Shown here: positions 53,430 to 64,000 of the stretch, piece after piece
How positions within the stretch are numbered: the stretch's first letter is position 1
How the letters are laid out: the number at the start of each line of letters is the position of its first letter
DNA from: Aricia agestis
Taxonomy: Eukaryota; Arthropoda; Insecta; Lepidoptera; Lycaenidae
Assembly: GCF_905147365.1 (NCBI RefSeq)
Contig: NC_056420.1
Span: 4,908,001 to 4,972,000 of the forward strand
DNA length: 64,000 nucleotides
Reading direction: 5' to 3'
Notes under the pieces: generated by a model
The model's input: only the letters and a program-made list of their open reading frames with translations
Database searches by the model: none
What the model was told of the DNA's origin: nothing
Position numbers and translations under genes: made by a program

Positions 53430-54833
53430 ATCGATTTTTAGATCAGTACAAGGTCTAATATGTAAATTTTTAGGTTTTAATATTTTCAAAGAATAGTGAT
53501 GATATTTGCAGTAGAATAGACTACAAAATAATTTTAGTATGTATTGCAAAATGATGATATGATTTTTATGTCATCTATTAGGTTTTTTACATTTTCAAGA
53601 ACTAACAGTAGACACCCTTTATATTGTTAGGGAAAATGGATAAAAAATCATAAATAAACACTAATTAGTGTAAACAACATGACCATTAATCCAATGATAT
53701 CAATAGAAATTACAAAAATCTAATAAATCTACCTATTCAAAACTTACGTGCAAAATTTCGCCTTCCATAACCTATTTGCTAAGAAATTGCCGAGCGCGTG
53801 TTGACGCGGTCACATTATTTACGAAAACTGATCCCATTTTAAAATTTTGTTCCCGAAGGCGTCCCTAACGTCCGTTTTTCACGTCAACAGATAGCTTGAG
53901 AAGCTTATAAAATTTATAGTGTTGAGAAAAAATTTGAGTAAGTAATTCTTATTTTTATGGTATTTTTGTCGTAAGTGTCATCTATTAGTTCCGAGTCTAC
54001 TATTAGTGCTTTTACCTTATTATAATTATTAGATATTTATTTATCACACTTAACAATTTTGGCTCATAATATTATTTATTGTTTTATACTTACAAAACAG
54101 CATAGGTACATTACAACGACGTACTATATTATTTATAAAAGTTCGAATTACGAATATTTAATATACTTACGAATATCTAGTTCATATGCTACCTAAAGTT
54201 TTGTTTAAGGCTGGACAAAGTTTAAACATTGAACAGTGAATACGCTCTATCATAAACTAGTATATATATTATTGGAAACGCTCTATCATCCACGCAATAT
54301 AATTTAGAGGTATTTTATATTATTATAGGTAGATTGGTATTATGATATTAGATACCTACTATTAGGTATGTTTAAAAACAGCAAAAAATTAATTTAAGTA
54401 CACTATTGAGATAGCTATTAAATAGGTACCTACTTATAACATTTCATTTGCATTTATAAAAAAGTGCGTCAAGAAAGTCATGACTGTGACAGGCGGGAAA
54501 ATTTTCTAAACGTAACCACGTAAGGTGTATTTTTTTCTTTGTATTTTCACAGAGAACACGTCTTATTACATTTTTTTAAATATTGTCACCTTGCACATTT
54601 TTATCTCGAATTGATAAAGTTCTTTTATTTTTTATTTCATTTAAAAAATTTCCCGTTCAAAAATTGAAAAAATCTACTCAGGTTTACTTCGAAGTTCCAA
54701 ATTCAAAAAGCCCAAAAGCGCGCTTTAGGATTTTTGAATGAGCGCTAGCCGCCTTATCTTGGAATCTATTAAAAAGGCGTTATATCAGTTTTTTAACATT
54801 TTAATAATATTTAAATAACTTATAGACTAAAAT
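53430..54833. other. AT-rich stretch downstream of the CSP gene
   Basis: Includes the CSP 3' UTR (poly(A) signal ~54624-54629, minus). Nothing else recognised. Confidence 0.45.
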
Positions 54834-54973
54834 TTAACCAGAATACTGCCGGACGATCTTTGCCCATTGCTGTGGGTAGTTTCTCTGTACGTATGACAAT
54901 GTCCTTTGTATTTGTTTCGTTTCTTGTGGTGTGCACTGGGGGCAGGCACCGCGTAGCACGAGGGGTGCGAGAG
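54834..54973 (-). CDS. CSP exon 3
   Basis: 140 nt from tttttcag|CTCTCG to TAA. Encodes LAPLVLRGACPQCTPQE and the terminal helix. A plausible AATAAA lies on the minus strand at ~54624-54629. Confidence 0.9.
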
Positions 54974-57900
54974 CTGAAAAAATAGTAGAAATCAATTAAA
55001 TATTAATTTAATGTGCACAATATACAGTTTAACTGGGTAAGTAAAATAAAATCAAATATTGGACATTAAGTACTTACATAATCTCCTATGTAGAGTATGT
55101 AGTGTAAGGGCCTGTTTCACCTGATTAACTTAACAGATCAAGGATAGAGAATCTGTCAAAAAGTTGTGAATTGCCTATTCGGCACTTTATCAAAAAGTGG
55201 TGAAACAGGCCCTAAGTCTCTTATGTAGAGACGTTAAGAGCAATAGATAAAACAAAGGAAGGCTTGTTGAATATGTTTTAATTACTGTGTTTAATTGATA
55301 AATAATGTCTCTCTGTGTCAAAATGTCGTGTTGTCTGTATCAAAATTGTTCATAAGCATAAAAACAAGGGTTGTTGAAACATTTTATGCAACTCTACTAA
55401 ACTACTACTAAGTACAAAGCAAGGCAGCGCTGTCTAATTGCACAACGAGAAATCGAATTATGTAGGTCTGTGACGCTTAGTTACGTATTGTTCGAATTGA
55501 CTGATATAATAACTAGTAACCCGTAACTCCGTTGCGCCAAAATTCGTTTATCGCGCGGGAACCGTAGATTTTTTCTGGATAAAGGTATCCTATGTCCTTT
55601 CCCGTAAAGTATCCCCCTTCTAAATTTCAGCAAAATCGGTTCAGCGGTTTGGGCGTGAAGAGTGTGTCTGTCTATAACAGACAGACAGACAGACTTTCGC
55701 ATTTATAATATTAAGTATGGAAGTATGGATGGCTCGACCTGACTAATATACGTAATATTTTAGAATTCTATGTAAGTATTACCGTAATATTTTTAGGGAA
55801 CTTGACCACTTTTTAACCGACTTCCAAAAAGGAGGAGGTTATATATGTTCGGCTGTAGATGATTTTTTTTCTTTAAAAGAATTACACTGTTTTGGTATAA
55901 AAACTTACACGCCTACCTATAAAGACATTACAGTTATCTACATATTTAATGCATATTTAACTGTTTTGCCCTTATCTGATACTTTTATAGTTACTTAATA
56001 ACTTGATACACAGTGTTAATCTGAGAAGGTAGAGTTAATATATTTATGTCTATGGTATGATTGGTACTTGGTATATACTATTTCTATTGAAAGAATATTA
56101 ATGTTTTCCGTAAAGGAACTTAAGACAATGTTCTATACATAAAAGATGTCATTGTACCTAATACCCTGGTTGTCTTTTGTTAGTAAATAACAGGAAGGTA
56201 AGTAAATACAATACATGACTCACAAGATCACAATACACAGGTCCTTTTGAGTTTTGAATACGAGGAATCCAAATGAATAATAAATGCGAAAAGGTATTTA
56301 GCGATTTGTTCCTCTTTACGAACTCTGAACCGTATGATGTTTTCAGTTTTTCAGCCCTCCTTATACTAAAGGACGTAGAGTATTATACACAGACCCCCTT
56401 ATACTAAAGGACGTAGAGTATTATACACAGACCCCTTATACTAAAGGACGTAGAGTATTATACACAGACCCCCTTATACTAAAGGACGTAGAGTATTATA
56501 CACAGACCCCCTTATACTAAAGGACGTAGAGTATTATACACAGACCCCCTTATACTAAAGGACGTAGAGTATTATACACAGACCCCCTTATACTAAAGGA
56601 CGAAGAGTATTATACACAGACCCCCTTATACTAAAGGACGAAGAGTATTATACACAGACCCCCTTATACTAAAGGACGTAGAGTATTATACACAGACCCC
56701 CTTATACTAAAGGACGTAGAGTATTATACACAGACCCCCTTATACTAAAGGACGAAGAGTATTATACACAGACCCCCTTATACTAGAGGACGTAGAGTAT
56801 TATACACAGACCCCCTTATACTAAAGGACGTAGAGTATTATACACAGACCCCCTTAGACTAAAGGACGTAGAGTATTATACACAGAAGCATGTAGATCAA
56901 GGGTGGCCAACCTTTTCGGCACTTGGGCCAAAATTCGTAAGTAGAATTTTACCCCGGGCCGCACTACCTATGTATACTCGTGGTGCGCGCCAGATAAGTC
57001 TGCGCACAGTCAAAATCTGATACAAATTTTTCCTATTAGAACTTAGAGCATAGAACAAAAATGTACTGTAATAAGCAAAGAAAACACCCTAGTCGCGTGA
57101 CTGCGGCGTTTTCTTTGCTGAGCTCAGTACGTTATTTTAAAATCAGCCCCACATTATGTAGATGAAGCATGTGTTGATTTTAAAAGGAAAAGAAAAGCAG
57201 TGTTTAGTTTGCTTTTTATAGTAGGTATGATAAAGTAATTTTGAGTATTATTAAAAATGCACGTAATATTGTGTTTTATTTGTGTTTAAAATGAATTTCT
57301 ACCAAGAACCGGCAGTACAATCAATTATATATAATTTTAGTACTAACTTTTTTTACTTAAAAAAAAAGTGCTCGGCTCTGCGGGCCACAAGCAGGGAATG
57401 CAATCTCGTTCGGCCCATTCGTGCCGAAGCATGGCTCTCCCACGTCTGAACTGTCTGTCTGTTTATTTGTCTGATTACCTTTTCACGCCCAAGCCGCTGA
57501 ACCCATTTTGCTCAAATTAGGATTTAGGATGGTATGGAGTCTGGACTCTGGAGATACTTTGAGTCCCGGGATAGGATATAGAATATTTTTATCCCGGAAA
57601 AATGTATGGTTCCCGCGCGATCAAACGGAGCTGCGGGCGTCATCCAGATTGTAAATAAATACTCACTTTTCAACCGTTTCCCTATAGGGTCGCAGGGTCC
57701 TTCGCCCAGGGCGCACTTGAGCTGTCTCAAGATGAACCTCTTGTCGTTTAGGGCTTCGTCCAGGGCTCCATCGGACACCTCAGGCCTTTTGTCCTCCTCA
57801 GCGTAGACCGCCGCCAACGCGCACAGAAGTAGGATGTATGTGAACTGGAAATAAAAAAAAGTTAAGTTAAATGATGTCATGTCATAGGGTCTAAACACAC

Positions 57901-58192
57901 TAGGCTGAATTACACCGACGTAAATTCCGCCGTATTTACGCCGCGTTTCAAATCCATACAAAATATGGGCGGAACGCGACAGACAACACACTACGCCGAA
58001 ATTCTATCGTGAGCCGAATATCCGTCGAGCCGACTCGAGCGTAAAGTTCGGCGGTAATGTTTTGTATAGCAACACACTAAACGCGACGGAATTATCAAAA
58101 CCGAACATAGCAAATCCAACCTTATCTCCAAAGCGTTAACGCACACATTACATCTGAAAATTTTAAATACTCACGCGAGACATATAGACCAT
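54834..58192 (-). CDS. Chemosensory protein (CSP / OS-D family), 111 aa, 3 exons
   Basis: Join on minus: 58192-58175, 57844-57667, 54973-54834. All introns are GT-AG and frames fit (336 nt including TAA). The signal peptide spans exons 1-2 (MVYMSRFTYILLLCALAAV, cleaved about after YA). The mature protein has the CSP signature: four cysteines spaced C-x6-C-x18-C-x2-C (LKCALGEGPC, then GACPQC), a KRF/Y segment and a C-terminal YPQQWAKIVRQYSG. CSPs are small secreted helical proteins that carry hydrophobic ligands in sensillar lymph and other tissues. The intron in the KRLK|T codon region is the usual CSP intron position; the 5' intron inside the signal peptide is an addition. No defect was seen. 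The tiny first exon is the least certain part. Confidence 0.88.
55107..55213. repeat. MITE family B (copy 3)
   Basis: AGGGCCTGTTTCACCTG to GTGGTGAAACAGGCCCT; shortened at the left arm. Confidence 0.85.
56356..56886. repeat. Minisatellite, 38-bp unit x ~14, in CSP intron 2
   Basis: Direct head-to-tail copies of a 38-bp unit containing ACTAAAGGACGTAGAG and TATTATACACAGA. Three copies carry GGACGAAGAG and the last two inner units have single changes (ACTAGAGG, TTAGACTA). No spacers, so it is not a CRISPR array. The high identity implies recent expansion. Confidence 0.95.
57441..57650 (+). repeat. Helitron-like/AT-type interspersed repeat next to CSP exon 2
   Basis: Shares CCCAAGCCGCTGAACCCATT, the GGTATGGAGTCTG...GATACTTTGAGTCCCGGGA stretch and a GCGGGCGTCATC end with copies at 12963-13185, 6010-6380 (interrupted) and 55505-55730. 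Confidence 0.65.
57667..57844 (-). CDS. CSP exon 2
   Basis: 178 nt from tttccag|TTCACA to TTGAAAA|gtgagt. Encodes the hydrophobic core of the signal peptide and the N-terminal helices with the first two cysteines. Confidence 0.9.
58175..58192 (-). CDS. CSP exon 1 (18 nt coding)
   Basis: MVYMSR then |gtgagt. An internal ATG at 58183 would also work. It is chosen because it supplies an in-phase Met and completes a standard signal peptide with exon 2. Confidence 0.65.
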
Positions 58193-58542
58193 TACCAGAG
58201 TAGACAGAATTATAGAGTATACCGACTTAGAACTGAGGTTGAAATTTTTAAGTTTGACGTATAATGACAAAAGTCGTCGCTAGGGTCGTTACCTACAAAT
58301 TTAGTTGTTGTTTATATTTTGGCACATGCAAGGAAAACTGTCAGAATTCAATTTCAAAATCTTTATTTTAAACTAGCTGTCCCGGTGAACTTCGTGTCAC
58401 TTAAAAACTCTATACTCGTCCTTTCCCAGGACGGGGGTGAAAAGTATTTCACCCCGGAAAAATGTGCGGTTCCTACGCGATAAACTAATTTTGGTGCGAC
58501 GTAGTTGCGCACGTCAGCTAGTTATATAGTTATAAAACATTA

Positions 58543-58587
58543 AGGGCCTGTTTCACCACTTCATCAGGAAGTGGTGGAACAGGCCCT
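58543..58587. repeat. Minimal family B element (45-bp palindrome)
   Basis: Only the two termini remain: AGGGCCTGTTTCACCACTTC joined to GAAGTGGTGGAACAGGCCCT. Confidence 0.88.
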
Positions 58588-58861
58588 AAGTTTCGATTAT
58601 TATTTATCGATTCGATTAAAGTGTTAAATAGTTCTAAATCTGTTAATTGCATTAAATATTGCACGCTTTACGAAAGACAGAGTTTCGCACTTTTTTGCGT
58701 ATGTCGTTTGTTGAAACGATTTTCCTCAACCATTCATAATTTTTTGTTCAATGTCAACACGCAAGTCAAAAAGGTAAACAAAATTTCTTCTTCGAAAATT
58801 ACCTACGTCATAGGCTTTAAAAATGGCGCAACTATTAAACTATTTTTAAAGATATTTAATC

Positions 58862-59392
58862 TATATATATAAAACTCAAAGGTGACTGACTGATTGACAT
58901 AGTGATCTATCAACGCACAGCCCAAACCACTGGACGGATCGGGCTGAAATTTGGCATGCAGATAGATGTTATGACGTAGGCATCCGCTAAGAAAGGATTT
59001 TGATAAATTCCAACCCCAAGGGGTTCAAATAGGGGATGAAAGTTTGTATAATAATACTTCTTAACGCGAGCGAAGCCGCGGGCAAAAGCTCGTTGTTTAT
59101 AAAAAGGAACGAAAGGTGAAAACCAACGCTTTAAGAAAAAGCGAAAGGTTTATTGCTGACGAGCTTTTGCCCGCGGCTTCGCTCGCGTTAAGAAGTATTA
59201 TTATATACAAATTTTCATCTCCTATTTTAACCCCTTGGAGGTAGAATCGATCAAAATCCTTTCTTAGCGGATGCCTACGTCATATCATCTACCTGCATGC
59301 CAAATTTCAGCTCGATCCGTCCAGTGGTTTGGGCTGTGCGTTGATAGATCACCATGTCAGTCAGTCACCTTTGAGTTTTATATATATATATA
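58862..59392. repeat. Large palindrome of two head-to-head repeat copies
   Basis: 58862-59095 and 59158-59392 are inverted copies (~235 bp, ~95% identical), sharing AACGCGAGCGAAGCCGCGGG and CACTGGACGGATCGGGCTGA, with a 62-bp centre and TATATATA at both outer ends. Confidence 0.9.
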
Positions 59393-59444
59393 CCAAAAAC
59401 TGAAACTGCGTTACTACAGCTGGTGTAACTAACTAAGTGATAAC

Positions 59445-60590
59445 ACTTTCGGGTGTATATGCCAGTATAACCTGTATATCTTTTTTAAACTTTTTTAATG
59501 GTAAATTCACGATTCTGGGGCGCTTTCACATAAAAATCCTTACCAAAAAATTGCTCTTTTTTAGCGCTGCTTTTTTCAGAGTGCTGAGTGAACTGTATCC
59601 CCTCCCTCCCTTCCTCCCTTATAGAAGGTACTCACTTTGTTTTGTTACACATTGTATAAACAAAACAGTATTTCATTCATATACATAACGTGTCCTTTAA
59701 TAATAATTCACCCTTATAAAGGTTATAACCTTTTAACCTATAACATAACCTCAAAAGCCCGGGCGAAAATCAGGAAATCTTCCAAAATTGGAAACTACCA
59801 AGGTCAGCTGATCATAGCATTGAAAAGTCGAAGCCAACGACTGATACGTGTTTGGACTCGTAATTGTTGGGTAATTCGAACACAATGCAGATTGTTAATA
59901 TCTTGTTACGTTCTTAACGATGTTTTACAAAGAATTAACAACAAGTTCTTCTAGACTTTTCAATGGTGGAAAAATTGGAGCGTAGTATCTTGAGCTATTA
60001 TAGTAACATACGTAATATTTATTATTATTTTTTGAAGATTTTCAAATGAAATCATGATAATATGTATGTTTAAATACTGTACCCAGGCTCTACATAGGTC
60101 ATTTATAATTGTAATATTAAGTAGGTATATTATTATTATTTTTATAGCTAAATTATTGTTTTAAAAGTAATCACGCAAATACACATTACAACATAGTAAT
60201 AATAAAAATTTTCGATAATGTGGAGTGAAATTTAATACAACTCTCTTATCTCTATCTTTATTTCAATGCGGTTGAAGAAAGAGAGAAATGGAAAACCATC
60301 TTTTTTCCAGCGTTATATTCTAATTCCTTATATTTACAATCTTGTCATTTTAATCGTACCTACTACGTAAAACATTATACTTATACAATTTTATATCAGA
60401 AGTTAAACGTAGATCTCTAGAAAATTATTGAGATAGGACCAACCCGTCAACGAAAACTTGCGAAAAGTACTCCGACCTTCACCTACTTTAAACCACAACA
60501 TTTAAGTCATTCGACCATTAAAAACCGGCTACAGCTGCTTTACACAAGTAAGCTAGATAGCTTAACTTTAAAAACCACAATAATTTATAA
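59445..60590. other. Unassigned intergenic stretch
   Basis: Decayed family F copy at its left end (to ~59600). The open frames here lack any family feature. Confidence 0.45.
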
Positions 60591-60956
60591 CTCCGTGGTC
60601 TAGTGGTATAGTGCGCGGCTCTAGACTCGGAGGTCGTGGGTTCGATTCCCGCGTTGGAAACATGTTATTTCCAAGTTTGGTTAGGACAATGCAGGCTGAT
60701 CACCTGATTGTCTGACAAGTAAGATGATCCATGCGTCGGATTGGCATGTAAAAAGTCGGTCCTGCGCCTGATCTCTCGCCAGTCGTGTCGGTCGTCCGTC
60801 CCACTGGGTTATGAGAGTAAAGGAATAGAGAGTACTCTTGTGTACTGCGCACACACTTGGGCACTATAAAATAACTCCTGCGTAGCTGGCCTGGTTTCAA
60901 TGAAACCGGCCACCATCACCGAAACCGGTGTGGGAGCTATTATTATTATTATTATA
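60591..60956 (+). repeat. Full-length tRNA-derived SINE
   Basis: Head CTCCGTGGTCTAGTGGTATA with A-box and B-box GGTTCGATTCC (60639-60649), body CCTGATCTCTCGCCAGTCGT, tail (TTA)n at ~60940-60955. The head lacks a complete acceptor stem, so it is not a tRNA gene. Confidence 0.88.
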
Positions 60957-61761
60957 GAGATTCCTTGAAACGAGGTGCCTGTTTAAATTTTGCATATTAC
61001 AATATACCTACTGCGTTATTTAAGCAGCGTTTTACCTATAAGAATATTTAAGTATTTCAAATGGACTATAGAATCATTTCATAAAAAAACAAAATCGACT
61101 AGACAATGCATCAAGATTTAAGGCAATACAAATTGAAATATCAAATAGTTGGGGTATTGTATTATATTAATACAAATCACACCATCTAATAACTAATTGC
61201 ACCGGCCTAGCATAAGTCTGGATATATCCAGACTTATGCTAGATAGCGGACGTTTCTTTTTTTTATAAAATAAGGGGGCAAACGAGCAAACGGGTCACCT
61301 AACCGACATGTCGCTCGCAACATTAAAAGAGCTGCAGCTGCGTTGCCGGCCTTTTAAGAGGAAATACGCTCTCTTCTTGAGGGGGACACATTATAAGTCA
61401 CCACACCTTATCACGCATATAAATCCAGGCTTATAAGTATTGTGGAGCCGGATCAGCACATTTTTCATCACCTTTCAATGATCGAATCGCAGCGTATTAC
61501 AGCAAATCGATCATACTCGTACACCTGAGTCATCTGTGGTCGATGACTGGTACCTATAGTATAGTATATCATCAACGAAGTAATAAAACCAAACCACATT
61601 CTCAATTATGGGCGCTTGTGTGATTGCTATATTATACTTATATCATATAGCTAAAACGTACAGTACTTTTGCGTCAAGCTATAAACATTGCTTTCGACTT
61701 CTATAAAAAACACAACGCGGAAACCCTATATTTTGACGAGATAAAAGAAGCCTGTCTTTAG

Positions 61762-62033
61762 CTACAGCACCCGTAGCATGGCTACAGTAGAGATGCGAAA
61801 GTATAGACAAACTGCGGAGATAAACTGAAGGTACCGTTCCGATCTTTACCGCGGCTAGCCACGATCGACGAAAATTCAATTAACATGCCACTTGTCTCCG
61901 TTATAAATTTTTAGGACTGTAGTCTAAGTCATAAGGTGACATTATATTTGATTTTTTGTCGATCACGGCTAGCCGCGGTAAAGATCGGAAAGGCACCTTC
62001 AGTTTATTTCCGTAGTAGCCATGCTATGGGTGC
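61762..62033. repeat. Foldback element, family G relative
   Basis: Arms of ~130 bp: GTAGCATGGCTAC at the left and GTAGCCATGCTATGGGTGCA at the right; inner CCGATCTTTACCGCGGCTAG pairs with its inverse. Confidence 0.85.
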
Positions 62034-62105
62034 AGGAAAGGAAAGGATAGATTGTGTCTGACACAGAACCTTATATTGTTAGACACAATGTAATATTATT
62101 AATGT

Positions 62106-63030
62106 ACTCTCAGAGAAATTGCAGATAGCGGAACTACGTAATTTGTTCGCATTATGTCAACCTCAGGCGGACATATCACGATAATATTATCAGGACGACG
62201 CGAGCGAAGCGAGCCCTACTCGTAGTATATCCCACAACACAAGCCGAATATTTTTGTGGTACACTTTACGGAAAAACTATAACGCCTATTGATTTGTGCT
62301 TTAACTTAGTAATTTTTATTTATATGTACATGTGTTATCATCAGTCAGTCAAGGTTTGGTTACTAATTTACTATTGAAATATAAAAAAAAACTGCCTTAA
62401 AGATTATTACCACGCAGAAAAGTGACGCGAGCCCTCACAAAGCTCGGCTTTTAGCTGTAGGTCTACCAGAATCTCATTTCAATTTTTGACAGCAGATTTT
62501 CAAAAAATATCCTTGATCATTGGAATTTTTTTTTTATATTTGCATGTGTAAGACACAGAATGAGCCGCTATAAGGATAAAAAAGGATCAAAATGTTTTTA
62601 TTCCAGTTACCCGGTATTGCTAGAGTCAATTTATTTTCTTACTTTTTGCCGGATTCTGGTAGATCTATAGTTATCATATATTTATTTTTTATAATATCTA
62701 TGGACGCTTCACACCACGTCAGTCTGACCCCGTGGTAAGTACCTGAATGACTTGTGTTACGGGTACGGGGTACCAGACAACGGAAATATATTTACTACTT
62801 TTTTATTATACATATATTTAGGTTTTTTATTAAGTATATGATACACATATTTAATACACATCCATGACCCAGGAACTTTGAAAACTTTTTGTTCCATCGG
62901 CGGGATTCGAACCCACGACCCCCGGTTTGAGCTACCAAGAGCCCACCAACTGAGCCACAGAGGTCGACAATAATTGACATAACTCAACTAAATAACCTAG
63001 TCCGCCGACTGCCTATGAATAAACTACTAT
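62106..63030. repeat. MITE family A split by ~790 bp including a SINE
   Basis: Left half 62106-62188 and right half 62977-63030 (CCGCCGACTGCCTATGAAT). Between them lie an unassigned segment and the minus-oriented SINE. Confidence 0.65.
62696..62972 (-). repeat. tRNA-derived SINE, minus copy
   Basis: Same family as 11986-12228: B-box GGATTCGAACC in inverse at 62903-62913 and the CTATGGACGCTTCACACCAC end at 62696. Confidence 0.82.
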
Positions 63031-63516
63031 GTACTAACATCTGTTAGTACATACTATATTATATAATTACTTATATAGAGTCAATGACCTATTGCGAGGT
63101 GATGATTCCTAATTAAGATACGAACTTGCAATTTGTTGAGGAAAACCTGCGGGTCTGAGATTATCTTCGAAGACGAGTTGCCTTTAACTTAAAAGTCAGA
63201 CAACGTATTGACCATACTAAGGGAGACCAATCATTGGTGATACTTTACTCTTTTCGATTCATCATAAATGGCCTCAGGCCTTTGAATCCGTTGTGGATGG
63301 TTTATAGAGTTTTTTTCGAGCGAAGTAAAACTAATTTTCAAATAGTGTAGTGCTTAGGACACGATCTCTTAAATGTCCGTATAGTTGCCCAAGCACATAC
63401 GGCATTTTCGCAACATAGTCAGCTTAGTCCAGAGGAATGAGCCGGTCAATACGTCTGGGACCATCCATGTGCGGGTTTCCTCGCGATGTTTTCCTTCACC
63501 GTACGACCCTATTATG
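63031..63516. other. Unassigned stretch
   Basis: No gene and no clear repeat boundary seen, although CCATCCATGTGCGGGTTTCC (63460-63480) looks like retroelement 3' sequence. Confidence 0.4.
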
Positions 63517-63688
63517 TACTATCAGAGAAATTAATTCCTAGGCAGATGGCGGACCTAAGTAATTTGGTCGCGTTAACTCAAACTCATCCAAACGATCACA
63601 ATTACTAACATTGAAATTTGAATTGACTTATGCAGACCAAACGACGTAGGTTCGTCAACTACCTAGGAATCAATTTCCTCGGTGGTAA
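63517..63688. repeat. MITE family A
   Basis: TATCAGAGAAATTAATTCCT to GGAATCAATTTCCTCGGTGG. Confidence 0.85.
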
Positions 63689-63769
63689 TTGAGATCGGAA
63701 AATGTCTCATTGGTACAAGATTCCGGGATTGAACTTGCACCCTCTCGAGTGCGAACCTACCCATGGGCG

Positions 63770-63877
63770 TACCCAGGTTCTGGGCCAGGCGGGGGGGTGC
63801 AATTTACCCAGGTTCTGGTACCAGGGGGGAGGGGGGCAAATTTCCCTAGGTTTTGGGCCAGGGGGGGGGGGGGGGTG
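63770..63877 (+). repeat. G-rich degenerate tandem repeat
   Basis: About three ~40-bp units built on CCCAGGTTCTGGGCCAGG followed by long G runs, the last with 15 G in a row. Confidence 0.75.
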
Positions 63878-64000
63878 CCAAATCAGGTTTTTCATAAGCT
63901 AGGTGTTTATAAAGAATAAAAATAAATAATTTTAGTTGTAAAAATATTGTATTGCAAACAAATGGCAGAAATTCGTTTTCTTAATTTTTAATTTTTATAG
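63878..64000 (+). repeat. Repeat X, copy 2 (runs to window end)
   Basis: Matches 26267-26393 from CCAAATCAG through TTTTTATAG, without the RT fragment beside it. Confidence 0.85.

Larger units (their letters stand above)
54974..57666 (-). other. CSP intron 2 (2.7 kb)
   Basis: Holds a family B MITE (55107-55213), a minus-oriented copy of the common ATTATAAATGCGAAAGT repeat (~55505-55730), the minisatellite, and ~210 bp of another such repeat (57441-57650) ending 16 bp from the exon 2 donor. No coding sequence recognised. Confidence 0.6.

Noticed and set aside
56356..56886. CRISPR-like array
   Set aside because: The units are head-to-tail without spacers and the context is eukaryotic: a minisatellite.
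60591..60665. tRNA gene
   Set aside because: A- and B-boxes are present but there is no paired acceptor stem, and it continues into a SINE body with a TTA tail that recurs at 16445.

Overview
The window looks like a nuclear segment of a moth or butterfly (Lepidoptera). It is AT-rich and has small exons split by repeat-filled introns. It carries MITE, SINE and Helitron-like repeats of lepidopteran type and an insect-specific chemosensory-protein gene. The species cannot be named from sequence alone. All gene models were assembled by hand from splice signals and frame continuity. Layout: (1) 1-10.6 kb is a repeat-filled flank with no gene recognised. (2) 10.7-30.9 kb, plus strand: an 11-exon gene for a 555-residue SV2-like major facilitator transporter, every junction keeping frame. 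(3) 32.4-42.3 kb, minus strand: a 5-exon gene for a ~1990-residue nuclear protein with an N-terminal PWWP domain, one C2H2 finger and a very long low-complexity region, most of it in one 5.5-kb exon. These two genes converge, and their poly(A) signals lie about 25 bp apart. (4) 42.3-46.7 kb: nested foldback elements and a decayed THAP gene. (5) 46,741-50,881: an apparently complete DNA transposon of ISL2EU type. It has GGGG...CCCC ends, an AT dinucleotide on both sides, a THAP + HTH + DDE transposase (483 aa, 2 exons, plus strand) and a convergent SAP + SWIM + YqaJ nuclease protein (563 aa, 3 exons, minus strand). (6) 50.9-54.8 kb: an old repeat split by a 1.1-kb insertion with an 8-bp target duplication, and a TTAA-flanked MITE. 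(7) 54.8-58.2 kb, minus strand: a 3-exon chemosensory protein gene (111 aa) with a 14 x 38-bp minisatellite in its second intron. (8) 58.2-64 kb: repeats only. The three host genes show no pathway link: membrane transporter, chromatin-type protein, secreted ligand-binding protein. The tightest functional unit is the ISL2EU element, whose two proteins would act on its own ends. Its AT/GGGG signature recurs on a 425-bp non-coding element 3 kb away. Many insertions can be ordered in time by nesting: a hAT-like MITE and an A-tailed retroposed fragment inside MITEs, two MITEs inside a foldback, and a 1.1-kb insert inside a repeat.
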